A stretch of 40,654 nt of DNA from JAXLWB01 sp046328715 (GTDB lineage: Bacteria; Chloroflexota; Anaerolineae; Caldilineales; Caldilineaceae): NCBI GenBank assembly GCA_046328715.1, contig JAXLWB010000071.1:1-40654 (forward strand), written 5' to 3'. The notes beneath the pieces are model-generated. The model made no database searches. It worked only from the letters and a program-made list of their open reading frames with translations, and had not been told where the DNA came from. The position numbers and the translations under genes were made by a program. This document shows positions 7,458 through 15,361 of the stretch, one piece after another. How positions within the stretch are numbered: position 1 is the first letter of the stretch; every line of letters begins with the position of its first letter.

Positions 7458-7931
7458 ATGAAAACGAGATGGACTGGACGCCTGATGGTTCTGGTCTTTG
7501 TGCTCTTGCTGAGCGCCGGTTGTATCGCGCCGATTACCCAATCGCCGGCAACCAATCGCACGACCGACACCTCTAGCAATAGTTTTGCGACCGACGCAGA
7601 GAAAGTTGCATTTTTAGAGCAGTATGTACGCGTTCACTCAGCCGTGGACAAGGCAGAATTTCGGATCATCTATCACGATAACAGCACAGGTCGCGTGCCA
7701 GGGCCTTCAGATTGGGACATCCGAGCCGTCATGCATGTGGCAGACACGGCAGCCTGGATCAAAGACAAAACACAGCGTGAGCCTTTTGATTTGGCGTGGG
7801 CGGAGCCATTCTACCGGGACGATCTGCACCCGAGCGGTGAGCCACAGTTTTACGAAAGTGCGGAGAGTCGGCTGGCAATTTTCGAAGCAGAGCAGATTGT
7901 GCTTTTCTATGCCACTACAACTGGCGAGTAA
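7458..7931 (+). CDS. Putative lipoprotein, family not recognised
   Basis: 157 residues with AAGGGAGAAG upstream. It has a clear lipoprotein signal: basic start MKTRWTGR, a hydrophobic core LMVLVFVLLL, and lipobox LSAGC with Cys22. A Ser/Thr-rich linker (ATNRTTDTSSNSFATD) follows, then a roughly 110-residue domain (VAFLEQYVRVHSAVDKAEFR, GPSDWDIRAVMHVADTAAWI, ending EAEQIVLFYATTTGE). The C-terminal domain has alternating strands and Trp residues, but I cannot assign it. It lies 21 bases upstream of a second lipoprotein gene. Confidence 0.7.
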   Translation: MKTRWTGRLMVLVFVLLLSAGCIAPITQSPATNRTTDTSSNSFATDAEKVAFLEQYVRVHSAVDKAEFRIIYHDNSTGRVPGPSDWDIRAVMHVADTAAWIKDKTQREPFDLAWAEPFYRDDLHPSGEPQFYESAESRLAIFEAEQIVLFYATTTGE

Positions 7932-7952
7932 GCGTATATGCTACTATCCTTT

Positions 7953-8916
7953 ATGAAAAAATTCTGCCTTCTACTCCTCCTAATCCTTGGCATAGAATTC
8001 TTGAGTGCGGGATGTCGCCCGATTGCGGCTGCGCCAGTAACAGAGATCACGCCGGCGGAGGGATTGAAAAGAGATCAACGGAACTCAACTTTACTATCAA
8101 GTGATGGGCAAGGGAGCGCCGATCTTTTTTCTGCATGGCAGCAGTGGATCGCATCACTATTTTCTACCCTATCTGGAGCCACTCGCCGATCAGTATCAAT
8201 TGATTTTCTACGACCAACGGGGCACGGGTCAATCCGACGGTAAGCTCGATTTAAAAGCGATCACGATTGACCAGTTTGTCGAGGATCTCGAAGCGCTGCG
8301 GGTGGCCTTGGGCTTCGAGAAGATTTCACTGTTGGCGCATTCATCCGGTTCAGTGATTGCGCTCTTTTATGCCATCAAGTACCCGGAACATCTCAATAGC
8401 CTGATCTTGATCGCTCCATTCCCTGTAACACCCAAGTTTGCCGTCGAATTCAGCCAGACTCTTCGCCAGCGGGTCGAGGGCTTGAGTGACGAAGCCAAAC
8501 AGACGCTTGCCTCAACCTGTCGACGTTCACTGAATGGGCTAAGCGACGACGAGCGTTTGACCTGTTTAAAAATCGACGCCTTGCTGCGCTTCTACGATCC
8601 CAGCAAGGTGCTGACAATGGATACCACGCTCGAAAAGAATACGCTGCGCAATGCCGCTACCATCGAATCGCTACTCACAACGAGTTTCAACCGCAAACAA
8701 AAAGAGCTTGAGGCAAAGCTTAGCACCATTAGCGTACCCATGTTAATCATCCACGGCAGCTTCGACCCGATTCCGATTAGCTCATCCAAGTACATTCAAC
8801 AACAGATTTCAAATGCACAACTCGTGGTGTTGGAACAGAGCGGTCACTTTCCCTTCGTGGAACAGCCAGAAAAGCTTGTTGAGACGGTGCAAAAGTTTCT
8901 CAGCGAGCACAAGTAG
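7953..8916 (+). pseudogene. Alpha/beta hydrolase lipoprotein gene interrupted by a +1 frameshift
   Basis: The first frame, from ATG 7953 (or 7938), encodes a lipoprotein signal (KKFCLLLLLILGIEFLSAGC) and linker up to PAEGLK. The second frame then continues EINGTQLYYQVMGKGAPIFF, the usual start of an alpha/beta hydrolase, through LHGSSG, the nucleophile region LLAHSSGS, the C-terminal IHGSFDPIPISSS and LEQSGHFPFVEQPEKLVETV. The two frames meet at the AAAA run 8067-8070; three A's instead of four would join GLK directly to EINGTQ. Either the gene is inactivated, the base is an assembly error, or translation slips there. The second frame could also be read on its own from GTG 8101, giving a 271-residue cytoplasmic hydrolase with an incomplete first strand. 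Confidence 0.75.
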
Positions 8917-8928
8917 CGCTACTATTTA

Positions 8929-10539
8929 TCAACTCTTCTTGCCAATCGCCACCCCCCGCTGCACCCGAAACATATCCACCTTTCCTACCTTCTGTTTCAA
9001 CCATCCTGGATCAACCTCGCTCAGCGGCGCATAGCGCACATCCAAGCGGTCAAGTCGCTGTAACATACTCTGCAATCGTTGTTGAAAACTAGAATAGTTT
9101 CTTCTAGATTTCTGTGTCCAACCTATCTCAGCTACGGCACTCAGGCGAGGATGGACCTGATAATCCAGCCTTGCCCGATTCGGCACCCACTCAGTCCAAA
9201 GCGGTGCCTCCAGACCGAGCAGATGGCTGGCGTCGTCGCCCAATTCCGGAAAGAGCGGTTCAAAGTTGTAGACGTTACTCAGAGAGGAGAAAGCGTAACT
9301 CTGGTTGATGTAGAGGTGCCAGTGCGAGGAGTTGATCACGTCGCGTCCCTGTTTGGCAGCTTCGGCCACGCCTTTGCGGTTGCGCACCCAATACTGCACG
9401 ATGACCGACGGGTCGAGCTTCTCATTCAGCGCATCATTCCAGACAATCGCCCGCTTGCCCCGTTTGGCGAGATGAACGACGATGCGGTTGGTGAAGTAGC
9501 TCTGTAACTCGTGCGGCGTCGCAAGCTTTTCTTCCTGCATCCGCCATTGACAGTTGGGGCAGCTTTTCCAGCGCGCTTTGGGTGCCTCGTCGCCACCGAT
9601 GTGGATGTAGGGCGAGGGAAAGAGTTCGATCATTTCGTCGAGCAGGTTGCTGAGAAAGTCGAAGGTCGCTTCTTTGCCAGCGCAGAAAATGTCGCGGAAG
9701 ATGCCCGGTCCGGTTGCCAATCCAGGGGCAATACTTCGGCAGCTCAGTTCGGGATAGGCAGTCAGCGCCGCCAGGGCATGGCCGGGAATCTCAATTTCGG
9801 GTACGACCAAAATGTTACGTTGGGCGGCGTATTCTACCACCTCTCTGATTTCAGCCTGGGTATAGAAGCCACCGTGCGGCACGCCATCATGTTTGCCCAA
9901 GAGTCCGAACTTGGTGCCAGGGCGCATAGAGCCGACTTCGGTCAAACGTGGATAGCGTTTGCTCTCGATGCGCCAGCCCTGGTCTTCGGTCAGGTGCCAG
10001 TGGAAAACATTGAGTTTGTGCAGCGCCATCAGATCGAGCGTGCGTAGGATGGTCGCCTTGTCGTGAAAGTGGCGACCGACATCCAGCATGTGGCCACGCC
10101 AGCCAAAACGGGGACGATCCTCGATTGTGACACAAGGCATTGACCAGCTTCGCCCTTCCAAAACCACGTCCGACTCAATCTCGGCTGACAACAGTTGGCG
10201 CAGGCTTTGGATGGCGTAGAAGACACCACTGGCTGTACTGCCTTCCAGCTTAATCTCCCGTTCACTCACACTCAGCCGATAGCCTTCTTTGCCCAACTCT
10301 GGCTCGACGCCAGCGATCAGACGAATCAAGGGGCGGGTCGGCGCATCATCGATCGTGATCGGCAACGGGATTCCGCTCGCCTTGTGCAGCAGGTTGCGCA
10401 GGTAGGCAGCGTTCCAGGTGTTGGAGGCATCGGTGATGATGGCAGTCTGCGCCGTCAGCGCAAATTGGCCAACTTGCTGTTCGAGCTTTGCAGGCAAGGG
10501 AATGATGGACGTGGAAGATTGCGAAGATATGTTGTTCAT
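8929..10539 (-). CDS. Beta-N-acetylhexosaminidase, glycoside hydrolase family 20
   Basis: 536 residues on the minus strand. Residues ~10-135 form the GH20b-like N-terminal domain (SIIPLPAKLEQQVGQF, ending SGVFYAIQSLRQLL). The catalytic barrel starts at IEDRPRFGWRGHMLDVGRHF (139-158), then KLNVFHWHLTEDQGWRIE, VPEIEIPGHALAAL, and the catalytic pair Asp317-Glu318 in HIGGDEAPKARW. Later motifs are IVWNDALNE and LEAPLWTEWV. The enzyme releases terminal GlcNAc or GalNAc by substrate-assisted catalysis. No signal peptide is visible, so it probably acts in the cytoplasm on imported oligosaccharides. It converges with the broken hydrolase 12 bases away and is preceded by a hairpin that separates it from the secreted protein gene upstream. 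Confidence 0.93.
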   Translation of the reverse strand: MNNISSQSSTSIIPLPAKLEQQVGQFALTAQTAIITDASNTWNAAYLRNLLHKASGIPLPITIDDAPTRPLIRLIAGVEPELGKEGYRLSVSEREIKLEGSTASGVFYAIQSLRQLLSAEIESDVVLEGRSWSMPCVTIEDRPRFGWRGHMLDVGRHFHDKATILRTLDLMALHKLNVFHWHLTEDQGWRIESKRYPRLTEVGSMRPGTKFGLLGKHDGVPHGGFYTQAEIREVVEYAAQRNILVVPEIEIPGHALAALTAYPELSCRSIAPGLATGPGIFRDIFCAGKEATFDFLSNLLDEMIELFPSPYIHIGGDEAPKARWKSCPNCQWRMQEEKLATPHELQSYFTNRIVVHLAKRGKRAIVWNDALNEKLDPSVIVQYWVRNRKGVAEAAKQGRDVINSSHWHLYINQSYAFSSLSNVYNFEPLFPELGDDASHLLGLEAPLWTEWVPNRARLDYQVHPRLSAVAEIGWTQKSRRNYSSFQQRLQSMLQRLDRLDVRYAPLSEVDPGWLKQKVGKVDMFRVQRGVAIGKKS

Positions 10540-10569
10540 ATCCCCAATTATACAAAATCGGAGGCGAAC

Positions 10570-10634
10570 ACAACAACAGATTTGGAAAGGAACAGATAAT
10601 TGCAGTATCTGCTGTTTTCCAAATCTGTTGTTGT
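10570..10634. repeat. Long perfect inverted repeat (19-base arms)
   Basis: The arm at 10570-10588 (starting ACAACAACAGATTTGG) is the exact reverse complement of 10616-10634, and the interior (AACAGATA against TATCTG) extends the pairing. It lies between the stop codon of the 1058-residue gene (10651) and the start of the GH20 gene (10539), both on the minus strand. No T-tract follows, so it looks more like an intergenic hairpin or mRNA processing/attenuation structure than a standard terminator. A similar hairpin with an ACAACA outer stem is found at 38325-38395. Confidence 0.75.
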
Positions 10635-10650
10635 TTCATGTTTCATTATG

Positions 10651-13600
10651 TTAGCGATTTAGCATCGGCAAGTAGATGTGCATTTGAAAGCTGGCATCCT
10701 TGAGATCGGGGATGCGCTTGGCATCTTGCGGATCGCTGACCGACTCATCGTCGCCAGGAGGCGTTGTCTCCGCTTGTTGATCACTGCTTTCAACCAGAAC
10801 CAATTCCTCGTCGGCAGCCGCCAGACTTGGCAGAGAAGCCAGGTTTTCCAGCGTACGAGCGGTGGCCAGATTCTGTACGCCAGCCAATCCAGGCAGATTG
10901 ACCGGTCCCAGACTCATCCCGCCGATCACGTTGGATCCAAGTCCTTGTGTGCTGCCATCCCAGAAGCGTCGGTAGGCACAGGCAGTGCGCGAGCCGAGCG
11001 AAGATGGCGTGCAGACCAGGATGTCGTTGCCATCACCGCCCAGGCCATCAGGTGTGTCATAGCTGCCTTCCATTGACAGATAGAGTTCGCCGTTGCCTGC
11101 CCAAGCGCCTTGAATATCCTCGCTGGCCAGGGTCAGCCCAACATCGCTGCCGTCGAAGTAGAGTTGCCAACTGCCGCTGGTCGTGTCACCCAGGCTAGTC
11201 GGGGCAAAGGCGAGCAGGTCTTCGTCGCTGCCACTGATACCACCCGCAAACATGCTGCCCGAGACGCTGATCAGCAGTTGACCGTCGGGGGCGTGGGCGA
11301 TGCCGTCGATGTTCTCGCCACTGGCGGTCAACTCGACATCCGAGCCATCGAAGTAAAGTGAAAAATTACCCGTTGTGTTGCTGCCCAATGAAATTGGCAC
11401 AAAACGAACGATGTCTGCCGCAGCAACCAGGCCCAGATTGGGCAGCGTGGTGTCTGCAGCGAAGCTGAGCAGCAAGGAACCATCCGATTCTACAGAGAGT
11501 GCATCGATCTGGGCGGCATCGGGAATGCCAACATTGGAGCCGTCAAAGATCAGCGACCAGGCACCGGTCTGCAAATTCTGGGCGAGAATGTCTTCGTCGG
11601 TAAAGGGTGTGTTGGCAATCGTGCCACTGCCTTCAATATTGATATAGAGCGCTACACCTCCGGCTGGGGTGGGACTGGGCAACGGGGTCGGCGTAGGCTG
11701 TGGTGTGTTGGTCGGGGTTAATGTCGGCGTCTTGGTAGCAAAGACGGTGGCCGTGGCCGTTGGCAAAGGCGGCGGGGCTACGGCGATATCAAGCGCATTG
11801 ACTACCTTGGTGCCAACTCCGTAGGCATCCCCATCCCAGAAGCGTTGCCATTGACATTGACTGTTTTCACCTAAACTGAGTGGATGGCAGACCCACACAT
11901 CGTCGCCGTCATCGACGTTGCCATTGATGGTGGCACCCTCAGCCATGATGTAGAGATTGCCCGCCGGGTCAACCCACAGGTTCTGCAAATCTTCATTGTA
12001 CTCACCCAGTTCGACATCGGAACCGTCAAAATAAAAGGACCAAGTGCCGGCTGTGTTATCACCCAACGAGGTGGGGGTGAAGGCCAGCAGATCTTCGTCG
12101 TCGCCGCTTGCTCCAGGCACAACAAAGCTGCCCGCCGTACTGATCAGCAATCTGCCATCGGGGGCGCGACCCAAGGCGTCGATACCTTCGTGAATGCCGC
12201 TGGTCGTGAAGGTCTCCAAACCAACGTCCGAACCATCTAACACGAGTTGATACGTTCCTTGCGTGGCGGTACCCTTGCCCAACGAAGTCGGGACGAAACG
12301 TACAACGTCAGCAGGTGTTACTTGACCAACGCCCGGCACGGTAGACGTGCTAACCACCGTGAACAGGATCGAGCCATCCGCTTCGATCTGCGTGGCATTG
12401 AGATTGGCAAGGGAAAGCCCGACTGGCGAGCCGTCGAAGACCAACGACCACTGATTGCCGAGCGAATCATAGGCGGCAACGTCTTCATCGGCAACCAACA
12501 TGCCATTCAACACTGCACTCGATTGAAAGCTCAGATAGAGCAGCGGATGCTGGATCGACGAGATCGGGGTTGGACTGGGCAGCGGTGTGACCGTGGGCGG
12601 GGCTAAGGTCGCTGTGGGTGAAGCAGTCGGCGTCGGTGTGGCAGGGGCTTTGTGGGGCAGGACAATCAGGCCATTATCAAAGCCAGCGATCACGACATCG
12701 GGCAAGCCGTCGCCAGTCACATCGCCGATTGCCATACTTTGTGAGCCAAAGGTTGGGATGTATGGGATCGAGTAAAGTTCCTCGGCGGCGAGACCGCCAG
12801 CGGCTTGTTGCAGATAGACACCCAGCTTCATCCAGCCGGCATGGATCACAATCACATCCAAACGTCCGTCCATGTTCATATCGGCAAACTTCACGGTCTG
12901 CGGAACATCATAGGAGTCATAGACTGCACTCTGGACAAAACCGCCGCCGCTGGTTTGAGCGAAGAGTGCCACTTTCGATGTGGGACGGTTACCGCCATAG
13001 GTAACCACGAAATCGTCCAATCCGTCGCCAGTGAGATCTCCGGCAGCCAGTCCGCTAGCCAATGAGAAGGTAGCTGTAAAGGTCGATGTAAATCCACCAG
13101 TGTTATCCTGGATAAGGACCGTGGCTTGGCTGCTGTTGAGCAAAACAACATCCTTGCGACCATCGGCGTTAAAATCGCCCGCCGCCAGATCGATTTGACT
13201 GGCGATGCCTGCGGGGTAGCTGGACATGCTAGTAAAGTTGCCATTTGCCTGTTGTAGGAATAGCCCAAACGTTGCCGCCTCATAGTGAGCAACGGCGATA
13301 TCTTGTCGATTATCCTGGTTGAAGTCGGCGACCACGAGACGATTGGCGCCCGCTGCGGTGGGGGAAGTTGTGGCAGCATCCAATGCACTGCTGGCATTTT
13401 GCAGCCGGGTGTAGAGGATTGAGGTATTACGGCTGGCATAAGCCAAATCGGTACGCTGGTCTTGATTAAAATCCCCAGCTACGACCGCATTGCTATTGGC
13501 AGGGATATCCCCCAGGTCAGTAGCAGTGAGCGTGTGAGCAGCACCCTGCGAGAATAGATAGAGCTTATTCGCAGTGACAATGGTGGTCATCGCCACGTCG

Positions 13601-13827
13601 TTGCGCGCATCGTGGTTAAAGTCACCGATCGCCACAGCCTGGCCGTACCCTGCAACGGGATAGACACTGTAGGGATCAAAGAGCGCGGTTGCCGTAGTAT
13701 CCGCCTTGACCACGGCCGAGCGAATCAGCGCAGTGAGAATCAGCACGGCGGAGAAGAGTGCGAGCATCCAAGTCATTCCGCGCCACGCATATTGTTTGTG
13801 ATGAGTTAAATCTAGGGGGCCCTTCAT
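10651..13827 (-). CDS. Large secreted FG-GAP repeat protein with duplicated FDGSDVGL-repeat modules
   Basis: 1058 residues; GAGGAG on the minus strand (13835-13840) precedes ATG 13827. A signal or anchor helix lies at about 17-41 (MTWMLALFSAVLILTALI). Residues ~60-390 hold seven FG-GAP calcium-loop units (DFNHDARND, DFNQDQRTD, DFNQDNRQD, DFNADGRKD, DLTGDGLDD, DMNMDGRLD, DVTGDGLPD), likely a beta-propeller. A PT-rich linker (~394-420) leads to a ~265-residue module of repeats of the type DEDLLAFTPTSLG...WSFYFDGSDVEL. A second PT linker and a second copy of the module follow. The C-terminus is IYLPMLNR, a pattern I associate with exported Chloroflexota proteins. It is probably a surface or extracellular adhesive or glycan-interacting protein; no catalytic motif was seen. 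It is divergent from the oxidoreductase gene at 14097. Confidence 0.8.
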   Translation of the reverse strand: MKGPLDLTHHKQYAWRGMTWMLALFSAVLILTALIRSAVVKADTTATALFDPYSVYPVAGYGQAVAIGDFNHDARNDVAMTTIVTANKLYLFSQGAAHTLTATDLGDIPANSNAVVAGDFNQDQRTDLAYASRNTSILYTRLQNASSALDAATTSPTAAGANRLVVADFNQDNRQDIAVAHYEAATFGLFLQQANGNFTSMSSYPAGIASQIDLAAGDFNADGRKDVVLLNSSQATVLIQDNTGGFTSTFTATFSLASGLAAGDLTGDGLDDFVVTYGGNRPTSKVALFAQTSGGGFVQSAVYDSYDVPQTVKFADMNMDGRLDVIVIHAGWMKLGVYLQQAAGGLAAEELYSIPYIPTFGSQSMAIGDVTGDGLPDVVIAGFDNGLIVLPHKAPATPTPTASPTATLAPPTVTPLPSPTPISSIQHPLLYLSFQSSAVLNGMLVADEDVAAYDSLGNQWSLVFDGSPVGLSLANLNATQIEADGSILFTVVSTSTVPGVGQVTPADVVRFVPTSLGKGTATQGTYQLVLDGSDVGLETFTTSGIHEGIDALGRAPDGRLLISTAGSFVVPGASGDDEDLLAFTPTSLGDNTAGTWSFYFDGSDVELGEYNEDLQNLWVDPAGNLYIMAEGATINGNVDDGDDVWVCHPLSLGENSQCQWQRFWDGDAYGVGTKVVNALDIAVAPPPLPTATATVFATKTPTLTPTNTPQPTPTPLPSPTPAGGVALYINIEGSGTIANTPFTDEDILAQNLQTGAWSLIFDGSNVGIPDAAQIDALSVESDGSLLLSFAADTTLPNLGLVAAADIVRFVPISLGSNTTGNFSLYFDGSDVELTASGENIDGIAHAPDGQLLISVSGSMFAGGISGSDEDLLAFAPTSLGDTTSGSWQLYFDGSDVGLTLASEDIQGAWAGNGELYLSMEGSYDTPDGLGGDGNDILVCTPSSLGSRTACAYRRFWDGSTQGLGSNVIGGMSLGPVNLPGLAGVQNLATARTLENLASLPSLAAADEELVLVESSDQQAETTPPGDDESVSDPQDAKRIPDLKDASFQMHIYLPMLNR

Positions 13828-14096
13828 AGGTTATCTCCTCAAGCAACTCGGGGTGTCACTCCGTCATTGGGAAAAATGACGAATGGCCACCAAAATAATG
13901 CACCTACTTCAAGTATAGTAAATTATTGTTGAAATCTCTTTGCAGTTGCTTGACAGTGCACCTCAGCCTTTTGTTGTGGCGGCTCGGTCAAATGATGGAA
14001 GCGAACCCGCCCTATTTATCGTTACTGTGATATACTGCACCGAGTTCCTTTTACATTCTCAACACAGCTTAATGAACTTCAATTTAGGAGAAATCC
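13828..14096. other. Divergent intergenic region
   Basis: A 269-base space between the divergent secreted-protein and oxidoreductase genes, which must hold promoters for both. Candidate elements include TTGACA at 13950-13955 and TATACT at 14031-14036 on the plus strand, but they are not at a standard 16-18 base spacing from partner boxes, so no promoter is called. AGGAG lies directly before ATG 14097. The region is AT-richer than its surroundings, and no inverted repeat stands out. Confidence 0.4.
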
Positions 14097-15131
14097 ATGC
14101 CAAACAAGCTACGTATCGGTGTGCTCGGGATGACCCATGACCATATTTGGGGCAATTTGCGCGACCTCAAAGCTTCGCCACTGGGCGAGTTGGTGGCAGC
14201 CGCCGACCCCAACCAGGAGTTGCTGGACAAAGTCGAGTCGGAGTTTGGTTGCTCGCAAGTCTTCACTTCTTACCCGGAGATGTTGGATGAGGTGGAGTTG
14301 GATGCCGTCTACGTCTTTGGCGACAACGCAACCGGGGCCGAATTGACTATCATGGCGGCAGAGCAAGGATTGCATGTGCTGGTGGAAAAGCCGATGGCCT
14401 CGACCTTGGATGGGGCGATACGCATGTTGGCCGCCGCCCGCAGCGCTGGCACCAAACTGATGATCAACTGGCCCTTTGCCTGGTGGCCACAACTCGACCA
14501 CGCTATGAAGATGGCTCATGCCGGTGAAATTGGCCAGTTATTCAGCGTCAAATACCGCTCCGCCCATGCCGGACCCAAAGAGCTCGGCTGCTCGCCCTAT
14601 TTCTACAACTGGCTCTACGATGGTGAACTCAACGGGGCTGGGGCATTGATGGATTACTGCTGTTATGGAGCGGCGCTGGCCCGCACTATGCTCGGTCAAC
14701 CTAGCCGCGTGGTCGGCGTAGTAGGGCATCTGCTCAAGGACTACATCACGCTGGATGACAACGCGGTGATCACCATGCAGTGGCCACGCGCCATCGCCAT
14801 TACTGAAGCCTCCTGGACACAGATTGGCCATCTCACATCCTACGTGGCGGTGATCTATGGCAGCGAGGGGACCTTACTGGTTGAACCTGGAGCCAAGGGA
14901 CGATTGCTGCTGGCGACGCGTGAGCATGAGGACGGCATCGAGGTGAGTGTCCCCGCCCTGCCCGAAGAGAAGCGCAGTGCAACCGCCTATTTTTTGGATT
15001 GCATCGCTAATAACAAACCAATCCAGGGAATGTGTAGCGCCGAAGTTAGCCGTGACGCACAGGAGATTCTAGAGGCAGGTTTGCTTTCGGCACAGCAAGG
15101 CGCAGCGGTGTCGCTGCCCTTGCCGGTATGA
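14097..15131 (+). CDS. Gfo/Idh/MocA family oxidoreductase (subgroup with GMTHDH dinucleotide loop)
   Basis: 344 residues. The Rossmann start LRIGVLGMTHDHIWGNLRDL has the loop GMTHDHIWG in place of the classical GxGxxG. The family's catalytic-strand motif is intact as HVLVEKPMAS, with the Lys usually involved in substrate binding and catalysis. The C-terminal sheet domain (GEIGQLFSVKYRSAHAGPKE, ALMDYCCYGAALARTML, and the interface strands VAVIYGSEGTLLVEP) is complete. Members oxidise or reduce sugars, inositols or sugar acids with NAD(P). In this locus it may oxidise a released monosaccharide; that is inference. It precedes a second family member after 230 bases of repeat-bearing DNA. Confidence 0.88.
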   Translation: MPNKLRIGVLGMTHDHIWGNLRDLKASPLGELVAAADPNQELLDKVESEFGCSQVFTSYPEMLDEVELDAVYVFGDNATGAELTIMAAEQGLHVLVEKPMASTLDGAIRMLAAARSAGTKLMINWPFAWWPQLDHAMKMAHAGEIGQLFSVKYRSAHAGPKELGCSPYFYNWLYDGELNGAGALMDYCCYGAALARTMLGQPSRVVGVVGHLLKDYITLDDNAVITMQWPRAIAITEASWTQIGHLTSYVAVIYGSEGTLLVEPGAKGRLLLATREHEDGIEVSVPALPEEKRSATAYFLDCIANNKPIQGMCSAEVSRDAQEILEAGLLSAQQGAAVSLPLPV

Positions 15132-15282
15132 TTCGAGATTCAGTAGTTCACGATTTGTCATGCTGAGGCGGCTCTTCGCCAAAGAATCCTGGTCTGACCA
15201 CGCAGGATTGCGAGCAAACTGCGGGTGCCCTGGGGCACGAAATGACAGTTGTCCAAGACTTCGTGAAGTACTGAGATTGGGA

Positions 15283-15331
15283 GATTAGGAGATTATTGGT
15301 CTATCGTACCGAATCTCGCAATCTCCTAATC
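15283..15331. repeat. Inverted repeat GATTAGGAGATT
   Basis: GATTAGGAGATT at 15283-15294 is the exact complement of AATCTCCTAATC at 15320-15331, with a 25-base loop. The hairpin lies about 30 bases before ATG 15362. The rest of the 15132-15361 spacer is repeat-like too: TGTCATGCTGAGG at 15157 and ATGACA at 15242 bracket a REP-like stretch containing GCCCTGGGGCAC. Confidence 0.65.
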
Positions 15332-15361
15332 CCTTACTATCCAATCGCAAAGGATTTATCC

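Noticed and set aside
448..8916. Idea that the run of small unrelated same-strand genes is an integron cassette array
   Set aside because: Gene gaps are mostly 7-60 bases, several genes overlap or abut, no repeated attC-like palindromes lie between them and no integrase is present.
8912..8923. AGTAGCGCTACT palindrome between the convergent hydrolase and GH20 genes as a terminator
   Set aside because: The stem is only 6 base pairs with no loop and no T-tract on either strand.
13950..13955. TTGACA in the divergent region as a promoter for the oxidoreductase gene
   Set aside because: The matching -10 window is GC-rich; TATACT at 14031 is too far away.
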